This document shows positions 10,273 through 21,327 of a DNA stretch of 64,000 nucleotides, in pieces. The first letter of the stretch is position 1, and each line of letters starts with the position of its first letter. Under the pieces are notes generated by a model. The model did no database searches. It saw only the letters and a program-made list of their open reading frames with translations, and was not told the DNA's origin. Both the position numbers and the translations under genes were made by a program. Source of the stretch: Multifurca ochricompacta (lineage: Eukaryota > Basidiomycota > Agaricomycetes > Russulales > Russulaceae); contig WTXG01000162.1 in NCBI GenBank assembly GCA_022496185.1, forward strand, positions 1-64,000. The letters run 5' to 3'.

Positions 10273-11256
10273 TCAACACTCGTCCATCTCCATGTTCTTT
10301 GCACTGGTGAGGGCATTCAGGGGTGCAGCTAATTTACTAAATCCTTGAATAAAGCGGCGATAAAACTGGCAGAATCCCAAGAACGATCGAACTTCTTTGA
10401 CGGTGGTAGGGGTCTTCCATGTGGCGACTCCTTCGACTTTTACAGGATCCATATGTACTTGATTTGCCTCGAGTATAAGTCCCAGGTATTCTATCTGGTT
10501 TGTTCGAAAGCACACTTTTCCGGTTTGAGATAAAGGTCCAGTTGATTTAGCTTATCGAGAACGCGATGCACTTTAGCCCTGTGACTTGCGAGATCGTGAT
10601 CGGTGTGAATTAAAATATCATCCATATAAACCGTAAACCAGCTTTTCCGTTAGGTCGTGATCATTGAGTTCTTCCTTGAATTCAGCATTCATCATAGTTT
10701 GGAACGTTGCGGGGAATTGGTTAGGCCAAAAAACATAACATTGGGCTCATAGAGGCCACGATTGGTTTTGAACGCGGCTTTCCATCGGTCTTCCAGAACA
10801 ATTCGGATATTGTTGTAACCCCAACGGACGTCCATCTTAGTGAATAATGTGCTACCATGAACGCATCAATTAGCTCCGGAATAAGTGGGAGCGGATATGT
10901 ATTGCGGATTGTCCAGCTATTGAGTTATGATAGTCCTGAACCGGCCGGAGTTTGCCGTCCTTCTTTTTGATGAAGAAAAACGGGGACGCGTATGGCGATT
11001 TCGAGGCCGAGATGTAGCCTTTCTGTAAATGTTCTTCCAGGAACTTGTTCAGGGCATCTTGTTCTCCCGTCCAAGTGGATAAATTTTACAATCTAATGTT
11101 GCAGGAGCGTCTGGCTTCAATTCGATTTTGTGATCCCAGGGTCGTTCAGCCGGGAAACGTTGAGCCTCTTGATCACTGAAACCTTTTCGTGTCGATGATA
11201 TTCCGATGGAACAATCTGATCCCAGGGTCGTTCGATTTTGTCTTTTGCTTTGATTG
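10273..11256 (-). pseudogene. Reverse transcriptase, several frameshifts (GypD1)
   Basis: Recognisable RT blocks occur in changing frames: [17 protein letters not shown], the FF-K-KDG block, a degraded FLA-P-NVPNYDEC region, the YMDD neighbourhood near 10620-10640, and an open thumb segment (10515-10273: YLGLILEANQVHMDP, FLGFCQFYRRF). Small indels between 10540 and 11100 break the frame. GypE at 50927-52107 carries the same RT nearly intact, which makes the losses easy to see. Confidence 0.8.
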
Positions 11257-11661
11257 CTAATTCTTGTGTGATATTAAGTCTTTAATCTGTTCTATCGGCA
11301 ATTCAAATCTAAGTTCATCCGTAAGGCGTCCTTCCGTCCAGTTGATCTGGGGATTAGTTGCTGCAAACCACGGGTATCCTAAGATTGCTTCATCGGCTCT
11401 GATTGAAGCCACATAAAATCGATGACGTTGTTCTTTATCATTTGTGACGACGTGTAGGTCAACGCACTGTGTGATGTGCCGAGTCACATTGGGAGATCCA
11501 TCAGCGTTTTGCAGTCGTTTGGGGATAGTTAATTGCTTTGTCGGGAGTCGGTATTTGATTACGGTTTTGAAATTAATAAAATTTTCTGTTGCTCCACTGT
11601 CTATGAGCGCATTTATGTTGGCCATTGGTTTCACTCCATGTAATGGGACAGATATTGTCAT
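11257..11661 (-). CDS. Retroviral-type aspartic protease (GypD1)
   Basis: 134 open codons. It holds the catalytic triplet LIDSGATENF at about residues 20-29, a second strand region (TQCVDLHVV) and the link motif ILGYPWFAATNPQ that leads into RT in these elements. It would cut Gag-Pol. The homologous GypE stretch near 49677 has the same catalytic string. Confidence 0.85.
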   Translation of the reverse strand: MTISVPLHGVKPMANINALIDSGATENFINFKTVIKYRLPTKQLTIPKRLQNADGSPNVTRHITQCVDLHVVTNDKEQRHRFYVASIRADEAILGYPWFAATNPQINWTEGRLTDELRFELPIEQIKDLISHKN

Positions 11662-11699
11662 TGCTCTAATAGGTGATCTAAATACATGGTGTGAGATTA

Positions 11700-13090
11700 A
11701 TGCTCAATGAAGGCTGTGTCATTCAAGCGATATAAAAATCCTTGTCTCCCTTGAATTTGCTCTGCAGGGCAAGGTGCTGTTCATCATTCATAGATCGAAG
11801 GGCTTTTGCAAGTGCGTCAATGTCTATTTCAGAGGTCTCTACAATCTTCTGTTCGTGGCTTTAGTGGGTACCATTGTGGTCGTTGGGGGAATTCTGTGAT
11901 CATGGCAGTCCAAGCCAGACTACTGGTACTAGTATTGGTATTAGTACATGGTTTCTTATTTGGGCAGTCTTTGACAAGATGTCCTCGGCGCCCACACTCA
12001 AAGCATCAGCCATCTTTCCTATATTGTTCCTTTTCCTCTGTCGTAATTGCCTTTTTAATGACGTCGACTCCTTGTGGGTGTGGGTCTGACTTGCGTTTCT
12101 TATAAAATGTGAATTTGTTGCCTCGGGGTGGTGTATTAGTTGTGGACCATGTGCTGAGGGCGTCTTTGCTATATAACCAATTGGCATGGTGCTTTCTGGC
12201 CGAGGCTGCTGCTTCGTCAAACGTCTTGGGTTGGTCAAATAAGAGCATCGTCTGGACCAATCGTGTGGGGAGTCCTCAGTGAAAGAATTGCCGAGCAGCT
12301 GGGTCATCAATGTGGAGTTCGGCCCTTGTAGCCAGCGTGCGAAACTCAGCGATGTATTCATCGATGTTAGAATCTCTCATTTGTAAGCAATCTAGTGCTC
12401 GCAGCGCTTTCTGTCCAGCCGCCACATTGGCCCATGCTTCTCAGAATATTTGTCTAAATTTGTCCCAAATGTATGGGACTCGGATGTTTCCTTCTTTGAT
12501 ATCGGTCAACCACTTGATTTGATCTATCACCCAACGATCCACTCGGGGCCCTCGTAACAACCCTAATGTAAATGCGACTCTCGTCCTTTCGTTTTGAACC
12601 ATGGCCACTGTTTGTTTAGGCTGAAGAATAACTCAAGTTTGGCGAACCAGTCCATAGCGATGTCTCAGTCCCCGTCGAAAAAGGGTGGTGGTATGCCCAT
12701 CATGGGCCCTCCTGAGTACGTTGCTCCCATCCCTGGAGCAGGGGGTCCTTGTGGTGGTTCTTTGGGGTTCCTTCCTGACGTTCTGGATGGTCTGTCTTCG
12801 GGGCTCTGCTTGGGTCAACTGGTCTGTGAATCAATGATGTCTTCCTCTGTGGCCCTCCTTGCCTGTCTGGTATTCGGTCTGGTCGTCATCGTGTGTGGGG
12901 TAGGTACTACTGTGCCTTCGTCGTTCGGGGTGGGGCTGTCTGCTGCAGCAAGAAGAGCAAAGCGATTATGGAATTCGAGTGGTAAGTCGCCATGTAACTG
13001 TGGTTCTAATTCGTCTGTTAGGTATCGGAGTGGGGAGTGGTCTTCAAGAGACGCTTCCTTGGAGGTTGGAGATCGGGGATCACGTGCTGA
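11700..13090 (-). pseudogene. Gag with CCHC knuckle (GypD1)
   Basis: From about 12700 it reads GIPPPFFDGD, a gag core (DIAMDWFAKLELFF, LRALDCLQMRDSNIDEY, EFRTLATRAELHIDDPAA) and a zinc knuckle CFECGRRGHLVKDC at about 11970-12010. At least four TGA stops sit where the homologous GypE gag or knuckle geometry calls for Arg (in DGD*DIAM, QIF*EAW, FFH*GLP, KDG*CFEC), all CGA-to-TGA type. The N-terminal 100 or so codons are poorly resolved. Confidence 0.8.
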
Positions 13091-13329
13091 GTAAGACGTC
13101 GCACTGTCGGGATACGGGCAAGGGACGCGGTGTCGTCTCCTTGCGGTTCAGGTGAGAGTGTTTCGAGTGTTTGGTCACAGAAGTGTGCTGATGTCAAACA
13201 GCTTCGGGGATTGATAGTAGGTCTATGGTTGGGGTTCGGGTTCGGGTGTCAGGGCAAGGGACGCGTCATTGTCGCCTTGCGCGTTCGGTGAGTTCTGGTG
13301 TCTTTCTGATTGTATGAAGTCTGTTCTAA

Positions 13330-13882
13330 TGTCACAGTTAGGTGCGACACTGTGTCGAACGTCGATCAGGAGCTGGTCTCCCTGTCAAGATATATCAAGG
13401 TCAAGTCAAGACTCCAAGTCGATTAACAGAGTCAAGTTGGTTCAAGCCCCCAACAAAGTTGATAGGGCACGTGTGAGAGTCGAAGTCAATGGCGGAGACA
13501 CTCAGTCCTGCAACAAGTTCAATAGGGTCAAAGGCTCTCCAAGTCGCGTCTTGGAGAGTTCAAGTGGAGTTCTTTTCCCAGAGAGGGAGAGTTTAGAGAA
13601 GTCTAATGCACCTTGAATTGAACACAAGAGAACAGACTTAGTCTGTCTCTTCTACTTTACTGTGCTTTAAATACAGGTAGATCTAGCTATGTCATAGTAA
13701 AGGAAAGTTCTAGTACTATGATGTATTATCTAGTGGTTGCGCAATAGACTTGGCTAGAACTAAGGAGAACATAGAGGGGTTGAGCCCTCAGTAAGCAAAC
13801 AGTAAGTAGTTGTTTCAGAACAACAAGTCCATCTCAGTCATCAGTCAGTCATGTCACCTTTGTCAGTCCAAATTCCGTCACA
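13330..13882 (-). repeat. LTR-D, 5' LTR of GypD1
   Basis: 553 bp, same ends as 6659-7208. Differences from the 3' LTR include several C/T or G/A changes in CG contexts (for example TCCAAGTCG versus TCCAAGTTG). Minus-strand promoter block GTATTTAAAGC. Confidence 0.9.
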
Positions 13883-15029
13883 CATGGTCAGTAATCATAA
13901 GGATGGAGTCGAACCCTTGTGACTCAGGGAGTTTGACTATGAAATCCATAGCAATGGTCTGGAACGGGGTTGATGCGGTAGGCATGATGGGGTACATTGG
14001 TGGGACTTTTGGGTGTGTGTTGACCTTGTTTGCTTGACATGCAGCACATCCTTTCACGTAGTCTTTGATGTCTCATTTCATGTTGGGCCACCAATAATCT
14101 CATTTAGTGAGGGTGTAGGTGTTGGTGATGCCGGGGTGGCCAGCAGAGGGGAGGTCATGGTGAAAATGGATCACCCCCCTCTTAATGTTGTCACCTCTGG
14201 TGACAACGAGCTGATCTCCATCTTTCCACCACAGGCCATTAATTTCCTTCAAGTTATGTGCATCGGCCCATGATTGGCAAAGCTCTTGGTTCATATTCTG
14301 TGAGACTTGTGCCCATAAATCCATGTTGTGGAGGCTGACTACCGCAGTTCATGCGAACACTTCTTCTGGAAGGACCACAATGTTATTATTGTCATCCTCT
14401 CTGGTATGCATGTCTGGTCTGCGTGACAATGCATCTGCTCGTGCATTATGGCTTCCTGCGATGTGTTTCAGGGTAAAATTGTATTCCTCGAGCTCTAAAA
14501 CCTCTCATGCTACTCGTCGACTGATTTTGTGAGGTTCCTTCCAATACAGCAGGTTGGAATGGTCTGTGTGGATTACAGTTTTATGAGAGGCGCCAGCCAG
14601 ATAGGGTCACCAGTGGCGTAGGGCTTTGACAATGGCAAGCAATTCTCTATCCCAGATGTTGTAATTTCGTTCAGCTGGGGAGAAGGTCTCCGAATAGTAT
14701 GCTACTGGGTGCAGGATTTGTGTGTTGTTGCGCTGATACAGCACAGCTCCATTTGCAAAGTGGGAAGTGTCTACCTCCAGCTCAAAGGGTTGGTTTAGAT
14801 CTGGTTGAATGAGTACCGGTTCTGCTCCTATGATGTCTCTAATTCGTTCGAATGCTTTCTGCTGGGGTGTATCCCAATGCCACAGTGTGTCCTTTTTCAG
14901 GAGGTCGTTCAGCGGACGAGCGATTCCCGAGAATCCTTTGACAAAGTGCCAATAGAAGTTACAGAATCCAATAAAAGATCTGACATCTTTAACACTTGTG
15001 GGTATCGGCCACTCTCTAATTCCCTGCAC
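13883..15029 (-). pseudogene. RNase H and integrase first half (GypA1)
   Basis: It continues pol beyond the solo LTR-A at 15034-15614. It shows the RT thumb FIGFCNFYWHF, RNase H (FELEVDTSHF, IWDRELLAIVKALRHW, TDHSNLLYW), the tether LSRRPD, integrase HHCC (HFHHDLPSAGHPGI, CAAC) and the first DDE region (AMDFIVKLPES), ending at ITDH where GypD1 enters. Five TGA codons (14607-14609, 14504-14506, 14349-14351, 14100-14102, 14073-14075) replace expected Arg, each explained by CGA to TGA. Confidence 0.85.
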
Positions 15030-15033
15030 CTTG

Positions 15034-15614
15034 TGTTACGTCTGGTGTGGGACATTCTGCACGACTTGTGCGACAGCGTTGGTCAGGGTTTTCAGATAAG
15101 AGGTCAATAAGACCTCTTGGAGTTCAAGGGGACGAGTCAAAGTCAAAGGGGCTGTTCCCTAAGACGATGTTGAGTGGAAAGTGCCGAAAGCACTGAGACA
15201 GACGAGTCAAGAATCGCAAGGGGAAGTCCAGAAGACGAACACCGATGTATTCAATAAGTCGAGTCTAAGGTCTACAGTGTAGCTAAGACGGGCTTATATA
15301 CGTAAATAGATGGGCGTCTATAGATAAGGATATCGGAGTCATGTGGGCCCAAAGATCCGAAAGCGGATGGCGTAAAGCCTGGCTTCTGATAGGGAATTAA
15401 GTAAATGTCCGGTTGTAAAGATAAGAAGATAAGAAAAGACAAGCATAGACAAACGGTACATATACAAGTCCAAACAACAGTCATGGGGATGGAAGTAATG
15501 CATGTGAGGGGTCCCAGGAGGGAGACGTAATGAGGAAGTGAAGGGTTGGAGGACGAGTGGGGTCCCGGTTGGGGAGAGTGAAGAAAATAGGGCTGCTGGG
15601 CCCTGTTCGTAACA
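15034..15614 (-). repeat. Solo LTR-A in GypA1 pol
   Basis: 581 bp, TGTTACGTC to TTCGTAACA, flanked by CCTTG at 15029-15033 and 15615-15619. Pol reads through (HMDPVKV then QGIREWP) when the LTR and one CCTTG are removed. Same orientation as its host. Confidence 0.93.
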
Positions 15615-17007
15615 CCTTGACTGGGTCCATGTGTATGCATCCTCCCTCGAGTATGACTCCTAGGTATTCGATGCTCTTCTGTTCAAAGGAGCACTTTGCC
15701 AGCTTTAAGTAAAGGTTGTGGTCATGTAGAATATCCAAGACCTGATGGACGCGGGCTCAATGATGAGGGAGATTGTCTTTGGTAGCAACCAAGATATCAT
15801 CCATGTAGACAACCACTTCTCCGGTCAGTATGAGCTCTCGGAATATGTGGTTCATCATTGCTTGGAATGTCGCCAGGGAATTGGTTAACCCGAAAAACAT
15901 GACATTAGGTTCAAAAAGCCCTTGGTTAGTCTTGAACACAGCTTTCCCTTGATCTCCTTCGCGAATACGTATATTGTTGTATCCCCAACGAATGTCCATT
16001 TTGGAGAATAATGCCTTGTCTCTCATTGTGTCGATGAGTTCTGGTATGAGTGGAAGAGGATAGGTATTTCGAACTGTATAGGCATTGATTCTTCAGTAAT
16101 CTTGCACTGGGCATAGTTTGCCATCTTTCTTTTTAATGAAGAAGAAGGGTGACGCATAGGGTGATTTAGACGGGTGAATGTAACCTTTAGCAAGATGTTC
16201 TTCCAGGAAGGCGGTCAACGCCTCCTGTTCTTTCTGTGACAGTGGATAAATTTTACAGTTGATAGCAGGAGGGGTATCTGGTATGAAATTGATGGCGTGG
16301 TCCCAAGGTTGTGAAGGTGGAAATTGTTGAGATTCCTCTTCCGAGAATACCTTGTAGTGACATTGGTACTCTTTGGGGACGGTGTTTTCAAAGGTCTTGG
16401 CCTCCTGCCCTTCCATTGCCTTCTGTGCCAATTCAGAAGCCTTTGTCGTATAGCAGTATACTTGATCACTAGGTTCTAGATCATCCCATGTGGCCCGTTC
16501 CCCCATGACAATGGCTCGGATGGCAGGGTGTCATACCGCATAGTCATATCCTAGAGACGTAATGATGACAGGGTAGAATTCTTTACTCATGGTTGCATCC
16601 GTCCAGTTTATCTTTGGCTCAAAGGCCGCAAGCCAGGGGTATCCCAGGATAAGATCTTCGGTACCGAGATCAGTGATGAGGAAGTGGATTGTCTTCGTGT
16701 CTTCTCCAACCTGTATGCTTAGGTTGGTATAATGTGTGATTCTCCCAGCTTTGTTGGCTGTCCCATCTATGTTCCAAATATTTTTTTCTTGAGGGAGCAT
16801 AAGTGTCCCTAATCCCAGGACTTTTACAAGTCGCTGGCTGATGAAGTTATCGGTGGCTCCAGAGTCCACCAGTACATCTCGGTCAGCCATCTTCTGTGTA
16901 GTTTCAAAATGTACTGGTATTTTCAATGATTTGAATTGACTAGTGTACACAGAAGTTACATGTAATGCTCTTGCCCAGGCCAATGGGGTCAAGCCAGTCA
17001 AAAATCC
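15615..17007 (-). pseudogene. Protease and reverse transcriptase (GypA1)
   Basis: Protease with LVDSGATDNFIS, then ILGYPWLAAFEPKINW, then RT with [29 protein letters not shown] and YMDD near 15800. Stops: one near 16530 (TGA, Arg context), one at 16093-16095 in VQDY*RIN (CGA to TGA, next to KLCPV where R to C is the same kind of change) and one near 15757. It is about as long as GypB1 pol and aligns with it throughout. Confidence 0.87.
16998..17007 (-). promoter_or_regulatory. Putative gag/pol -1 frameshift site (GypA1)
   Basis: GGATTTTTGA on the minus strand, identical to the GypB1 site. Gag ends KKDF-stop and pol enters as FLTGLTP in the -1 frame. Confidence 0.5.
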
Positions 17008-17780
17008 TTTTTGGCAAATGCCTTTTCTACCAAAATGGCGCGGACCTCCTCGCTTTCCTTCATCATATTTGCCCATATATTGTGGGCCTTTTCTTCTTTG
17101 GTACACTTGTCAACAGAGGGCGGGTTGTTGGAAACAGGGGTAGTAATGGCCTCTGCTGTGCGTGCTCCCTTCTTTGGGCAGTCTCGAGACATATGTCCTT
17201 GGGCTTTACAACAGAAACATCTTCCTTCCTTCATAAGTGTCTGCCGCTCATCTTCTGTCAGCGTAGCACAAACGCAGGTTCTATCAGCTGAGGTGTCCAT
17301 GGCATTCGGATCTCTTGTCGAAGTATGTCCAGGTGATTTTACCCCAAAGGCTGCCTTCCATTGGTCCCTTGTCTTTCCTTTCTTTGTGTCAACTCTGAAC
17401 CTTGTTTGAAAATCAAGGTAATCTTGTTGTTGTCGGTGTGCAGCATCTACCCAGTCATCCCAAGTGTGTGGGTGATGGAACTGGATTATGTTCTTTACCA
17501 GGGGATTGGGGAGTCCTTGCGAGAAGAGATCCAATGTGGCCTCTTCATCCGTATTATACCCGGCTTGGTTGGCCAGGCTGCAGAATTTGGCAACATATGC
17601 ATCCAAATCCCCTCTCTCCATCTTTAGTGTTTTTAATTCCCTTGCAGCCTTCTGCTTAGCCTGTCTGTCTGTAAAGGTGTCTTTAAATCGTTGGGCAACT
17701 GTTTCCCAAAGTCCAGGGCTCGTGGTTTGTTGTCCAGATGCTACTTGCTCATTCAGCCACTCCAACTGCTCCATCGTCCA

Positions 17781-18374
17781 TGTAATGCCTGGTGCGGGCG
17801 TTCATCACGACGTGTGATGAGTCGTGTAGCGGAACTATGTAGTCAGGTGTGCACTGTCTTTCAAGTACACAGAGATCGGGTGAGAAGTCAACACAAAGGA
17901 GCTAATCCCTTGGTGCTGGTGAGCGGACAAGTGCCAAAAGCACTGAGACGATTCAAGAGTCGGGTCTTAGGAATCACCCAGAAGGTAATGCACCAAGTCG
18001 ATTAAGAAGTCGAGTCTAAGGCATACAGGCTATCTAGGCAGGCCTTATATACGTAATAGAGGTCAGAGTCTGAATCGGAGTACCATACTCGATGTATCAA
18101 CAAAGTCATAATATAACCAATCAGGGAACAGAGTCAGTGTGGGCCAGGTGAGAATATACGTAGATGAATCTGGTATAGTCGCGATTCTGGTGGGAAAATA
18201 CATAAGTGTTCTTGTGTAAAGTATGAGTCAGAGATAAGCACAGCCTTGGTCAAAGATAAGGGACAAATATGTACAAAGGAAGTCACAACACGGTCAACGA
18301 AGGGGCAAACAGAGTCAAACAGCATGTCACGTGACGGAAAAAGGAAACACGATGATGTAGTGGGGTTCGTAACA
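17781..18374 (-). repeat. Solo LTR-B in GypA1 gag
   Basis: 594 bp from TGTAATGCC to TTCGTAACA with target duplication GTCCA at 17776-17780 and 18375-18379. Removing it rejoins VDDWT and MEQLEWL. Confidence 0.95.
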
Positions 18375-19121
18375 GTCCAATCATCCACAGCCTCCCCTCT
18401 AATGAGTGACAAGAAGAGGTTGGCTCTCTGAAACGGGTTGACCATTTGTGGGACGTCATGGTTGAAGTTCTGGAAGGTGGTGAATTCCAGAATAAACTTC
18501 TTGCTCTGGGAGCAATCTCCTGTGAACATCTGGGGCATTACTCCCAAGAGTCGTCCCGACGGTGGTGGAATGTTTGGGACAGTCATGGTAGGAGGGGGTG
18601 GCAGGTTCGGGTGGGGTCAGGGAGTTGTGCAGCAATTGTAGACATGGTGACGGGGTGGATCGTGTCGGTGGATCGTGTAGATATCTGGGGAGTTGCTAAT
18701 GCAGGGGCTCTGATCGTAGCAATCTCTGGTGCAACCTGGGTAGCGATAGCTAATACTGGTGTGTCGTCATTCTGTTCTGGTTCTATGTACTCTTCTTCAG
18801 AGTCGTAACAATGGCCGGGGGATTCTCCCTCCACGGTCCTAATCCAAATTCCAATGGAGCAGGTCCTGTAGTGACCCAAGAGTGTCGTCATTCCAAGCAT
18901 CGGATATGATACCAAACTCTTTTCTCGTCGTTGTATTCTACCGGTTGGTATCTTCCGTCATGATAGACGTAGTATCCAAACTCGGATTCAAAGTCTTTCC
19001 AGATGGCAGAGCCAAGTGTCTGTTGTGAAAGATTATTCTTTCTCTGCGGTCGATGAGCTCTTCTTTGAACAAGGTCTGGCTGCGGCTGGAAGAAGCCACG
19101 TTGGGAGGAGACTCGACTTGA

Positions 19122-19709
19122 TGTTACGTCCGGTGCGGGACGTTCCACATGACTTGTGTGACAGCATTCGTTCGCGATCAGATAAGAGACCAATAAGGCC
19201 TCTTGGAGTTCATATATGAGAGGTCAAAGTCAAAGGGGCTGTACCCTAAGACAATGGTGAGTGGAGAGTACCAAAAGTACTGAGATGGTCAAGTAAAGCC
19301 TTCAAAGGGAAGTCCAGAAGACAAGCACCGATGTATTCAATAAGTCGAGTCTGAGGTCTACAATGTAGTTACAGCAGACTTATATACGTAATTGAATGAG
19401 TGTCTAAAGATAAGATAATACAAAGTCATGTGGGCCCAAATAGACGAAAGCGGATGGCGTAAAGCCTGGCTTCTGATAGGGGATTAAGTAAATGTCCGGT
19501 CTTAAAGATAAGGAGATAAAAGATAAGAGAAGGCATAGACAAGTGTAAACAACACATCAACATATCCTAACAACAGTCACGGGGAGGGAAGTAGGGCACG
19601 TGAGGGATCCCAGGAGGGGGACATGATCAGGAAATGGAGGGTGGGTGGAAGGGAAGGGTTGCATTGGGGAGAGTGAAGAAAAGTGGGGTACTAGGCCCTG
19701 ATCGTAACA
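19122..19709 (-). repeat. LTR-A, 5' LTR of GypA1
   Basis: 588 bp, TGTTACGTCC to ATCGTAACA, minus-strand TATA block ACGTATATAAGTC. Gag begins 18 bases inside it. Confidence 0.93.
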
Positions 19710-19980
19710 AGTGCGACAGACCATTTCCCCTGGCCCTCAAGGGTATATAAGGGTGTCTGTTTCATCTCTTCCACTTCAGAGTTTCTTCAACCTCTGAAGT
19801 GTAAGTTCTACTATACTCTCTACTTTACCTTTGACTAACTGTCTCTTGTAGATACTTGTCTTTTCTAGGTCAGTAGAATAGTAATATAGAGTTTCTTCAA
19901 CCTCTGAAGTATACTTGTCTTTTCTAGCCTAACCCGCTACTAACCACAGTCAGTATAACCAGCAGCATGATTGTTTGACA
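19710..19980 (+). repeat. Copia LTR-C, 3' part
   Basis: It matches the reverse complement of 61962-62205. It has a TATA block (GGTATATAAGGGTG), two copies of a 20-base direct repeat (TTTCTTCAACCTCTGAAG) and the end TTGTTTGACA. It begins mid-LTR exactly where GypA1's LTR ends, so GypA1 inserted into it. The Tc1 palindrome starts at the next base. Confidence 0.85.
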
Positions 19981-20104
19981 GCTCCACCAAATGTACAGCA
20001 ACCAATCCTTAATATATGGTTACCATAGTTATCTTAATATTGATGGGACCTGGAATAGAGCTATTTAACCATGGTTTACATTCCCAGAATATTATAATTT
20101 CCCA

Positions 20105-20548
20105 ATGCACCCCACCTCCTCTGCTCAGAAAGAAAACATGCTCTCTCTGGCCTCTGAAGGTCATTCCACTCACACTATTGCCTCCAGACTCAGCCTCAGC
20201 CAGTCCACAGTCTCTAGGACACTCAGAACCCTCCTTCCCAACCATCAGTCACCTCATTTTGGTCATCCTTCCAAGCTCTCTGCTACCTCTGAACATGCTA
20301 TCATGATACAAATCACCACAGGAAAGGTTGGCAATGCTGTCCAGGCCACAAAGCACATCAATTCCATCATCCCCAACCATGTCTCTTCACAAACTGTGCA
20401 TTGGGTTCTTAAACAACATTCATTCAAGGCTGTAACAAAGAAGAAAAAGCCACTACTCTCTGCAGTACATTGCAAGAAGCACTTAGCCTTTGCTTTGAAG
20501 TACAGAGAGTGGACTATGGAGGACTGGCATCTGACCCAAACCTGTTGA
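20105..20548 (+). pseudogene. Tc1 transposase N-terminal half (left arm)
   Basis: 147 open codons. The N-terminal helix-turn-helix (LSLASEGHSTHTIASRLSLS, VSRTLRTLL) is followed by a second paired-like region and the stretch before the first DDE aspartate. The frame runs into the inverted arm and stops. The catalytic core is absent, so it could bind ends but not cut. Confidence 0.8.
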
Positions 20549-20945
20549 TTTTGGTCTCATCTGACCAAATCACCCTCTCCCAGTCCTCCATAGTCCATTT
20601 TTGGTACTTCAAAGCAAAGGCTAAGTGCTTCTTGCAATGTACTGCAGAGAGTAGTGGCTTTTTCTTCTTTGTTACAGCCTTGAATGAATGTTGTTTAAGA
20701 ACCCAATGCACAGTTTGTGAAGAGACATGGTTGGGGATGATGGAATTGATGTGCTTTGTGGCCTGGACAGCATTGCCAACCTTTCCTGTGGTGATTTGTA
20801 TCATGATAGCATGTTCAGAGGTAGCAGAGAGCTTGGAAGGATGACCAAAATGAGGTGACTGATGGTTGGGAAGGAGGGTTCTGAGTGTCCTAGAGACTGT
20901 GGACTGGCTGAGGCTGAGTCTGGAGGCAATAGTGTGAGTGGAATG
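20514..20945 (-). pseudogene. Tc1 transposase N-terminal half (right arm)
   Basis: Mirror copy of 20105-20548 that extends slightly further to the Tc1 signature VIWSDETKINRFGSD near 20520-20570, which holds the first catalytic Asp. Its 5' end is separated by the insert at 20946-21327. Confidence 0.8.
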
Positions 20946-21327
20946 TGATAAGATTATGGGGGCCAGATAGGGGTACACACGTGTAAATCTTTTTTTGCAA
21001 GGAAAAAGAATACAATGCTCACTTGATTCACTTTTTCAAGCCTTTTTTATACAATTTACACTACAGTTAATTTCAATACAAGTATAAGAGTTTTGTAAAT
21101 AGGGGTTAAGTAAATGAGACATTTTGTCTTGTGACTTTTTCAATTTGTCACGCTTGTATCAGTTAGATAAAATAATCAAAATAAAATAAATGTTAATCTT
21201 GTAAAAGATCAAAGTTCATCACCCCTGAGGGGCACCAAAAATTAATTGTTCTAGCCAAGGCTAGAACTTTTGACGACTGTGGTGCACTTTTGGCTCCTCC
21301 AGGTCGTCGATGGATCGTAATCCATCA
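20946..21327 (-). repeat. Short solo LTR-like insertion
   Basis: 382 bp, TGATAAGATTATGG to TAATCCATCA, target duplication GAATG at 20941-20945 and 21328-21332. The minus-strand A/T-rich TATA-like block (TTGTATAAAAAAGG) fits an LTR. No related copy is seen in the window, so the parent family is unknown. Confidence 0.7.

Larger units (their letters stand above)
6659..13882 (-). mobile_element. Complete Ty3/gypsy element GypD1
   Basis: 7224 bp with LTRs at 6659-7208 and 13330-13882 and a 5-bp target duplication CATGG (6654-6658 and 13883-13887). Order on the minus strand: gag, protease, RT, RNase H, integrase, chromodomain, post-pol ORF, polypurine tract, 3' LTR. It lies inside the integrase gene of GypA1. 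Gag and RT carry stops and indels, so it is not autonomous now. The two LTRs are nearly identical and many of their differences are transitions at CpG. Confidence 0.92.
16998..19103 (-). pseudogene. Gag with CCHC knuckle (GypA1), split by a solo LTR
   Basis: The start codon is ACG at 19101-19103 where GypB1 has ATG. The N-terminal Tyr-rich block (WKDFESEFGYYVYHD), the proline-rich linker, and the gag core (FNHDVPQMVNPFQ then LSLIRGEAVDDW) run to 18380. LTR-B interrupts and the core resumes at MEQLEWLNEQV, 17774. The knuckle is CFCCKAQGHMSRDC. The second part is open for 258 codons. Frame slips occur near 18800-18830 and a stop after RCLE. Confidence 0.87.
4601..19709 (-). mobile_element. Ty3/gypsy element GypA1, interrupted by four insertions
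   Basis: Read from 19709 downward: LTR-A (19122-19709), gag, protease, RT, RNase H, integrase, chromodomain, post-pol zinc-knuckle ORF. It is broken by solo LTR-B (17781-18374), solo LTR-A (15034-15614), complete GypD1 (6659-13882) and GypB1 (from 4600 down). Joining across each insertion restores the reading frame and removes one copy of the 5-bp duplication (GTCCA, CCTTG, CATGG). The 3' LTR is outside the window. GypA1 itself sits in a copia LTR: the base after its LTR continues LTR-C in mid-sequence. Confidence 0.9.

Noticed and set aside
20016..20475. ORFs of 70-124 codons antisense to the Tc1 arms
   Set aside because: Mirror-image shadows of the transposase frame that recur wherever the arm occurs.
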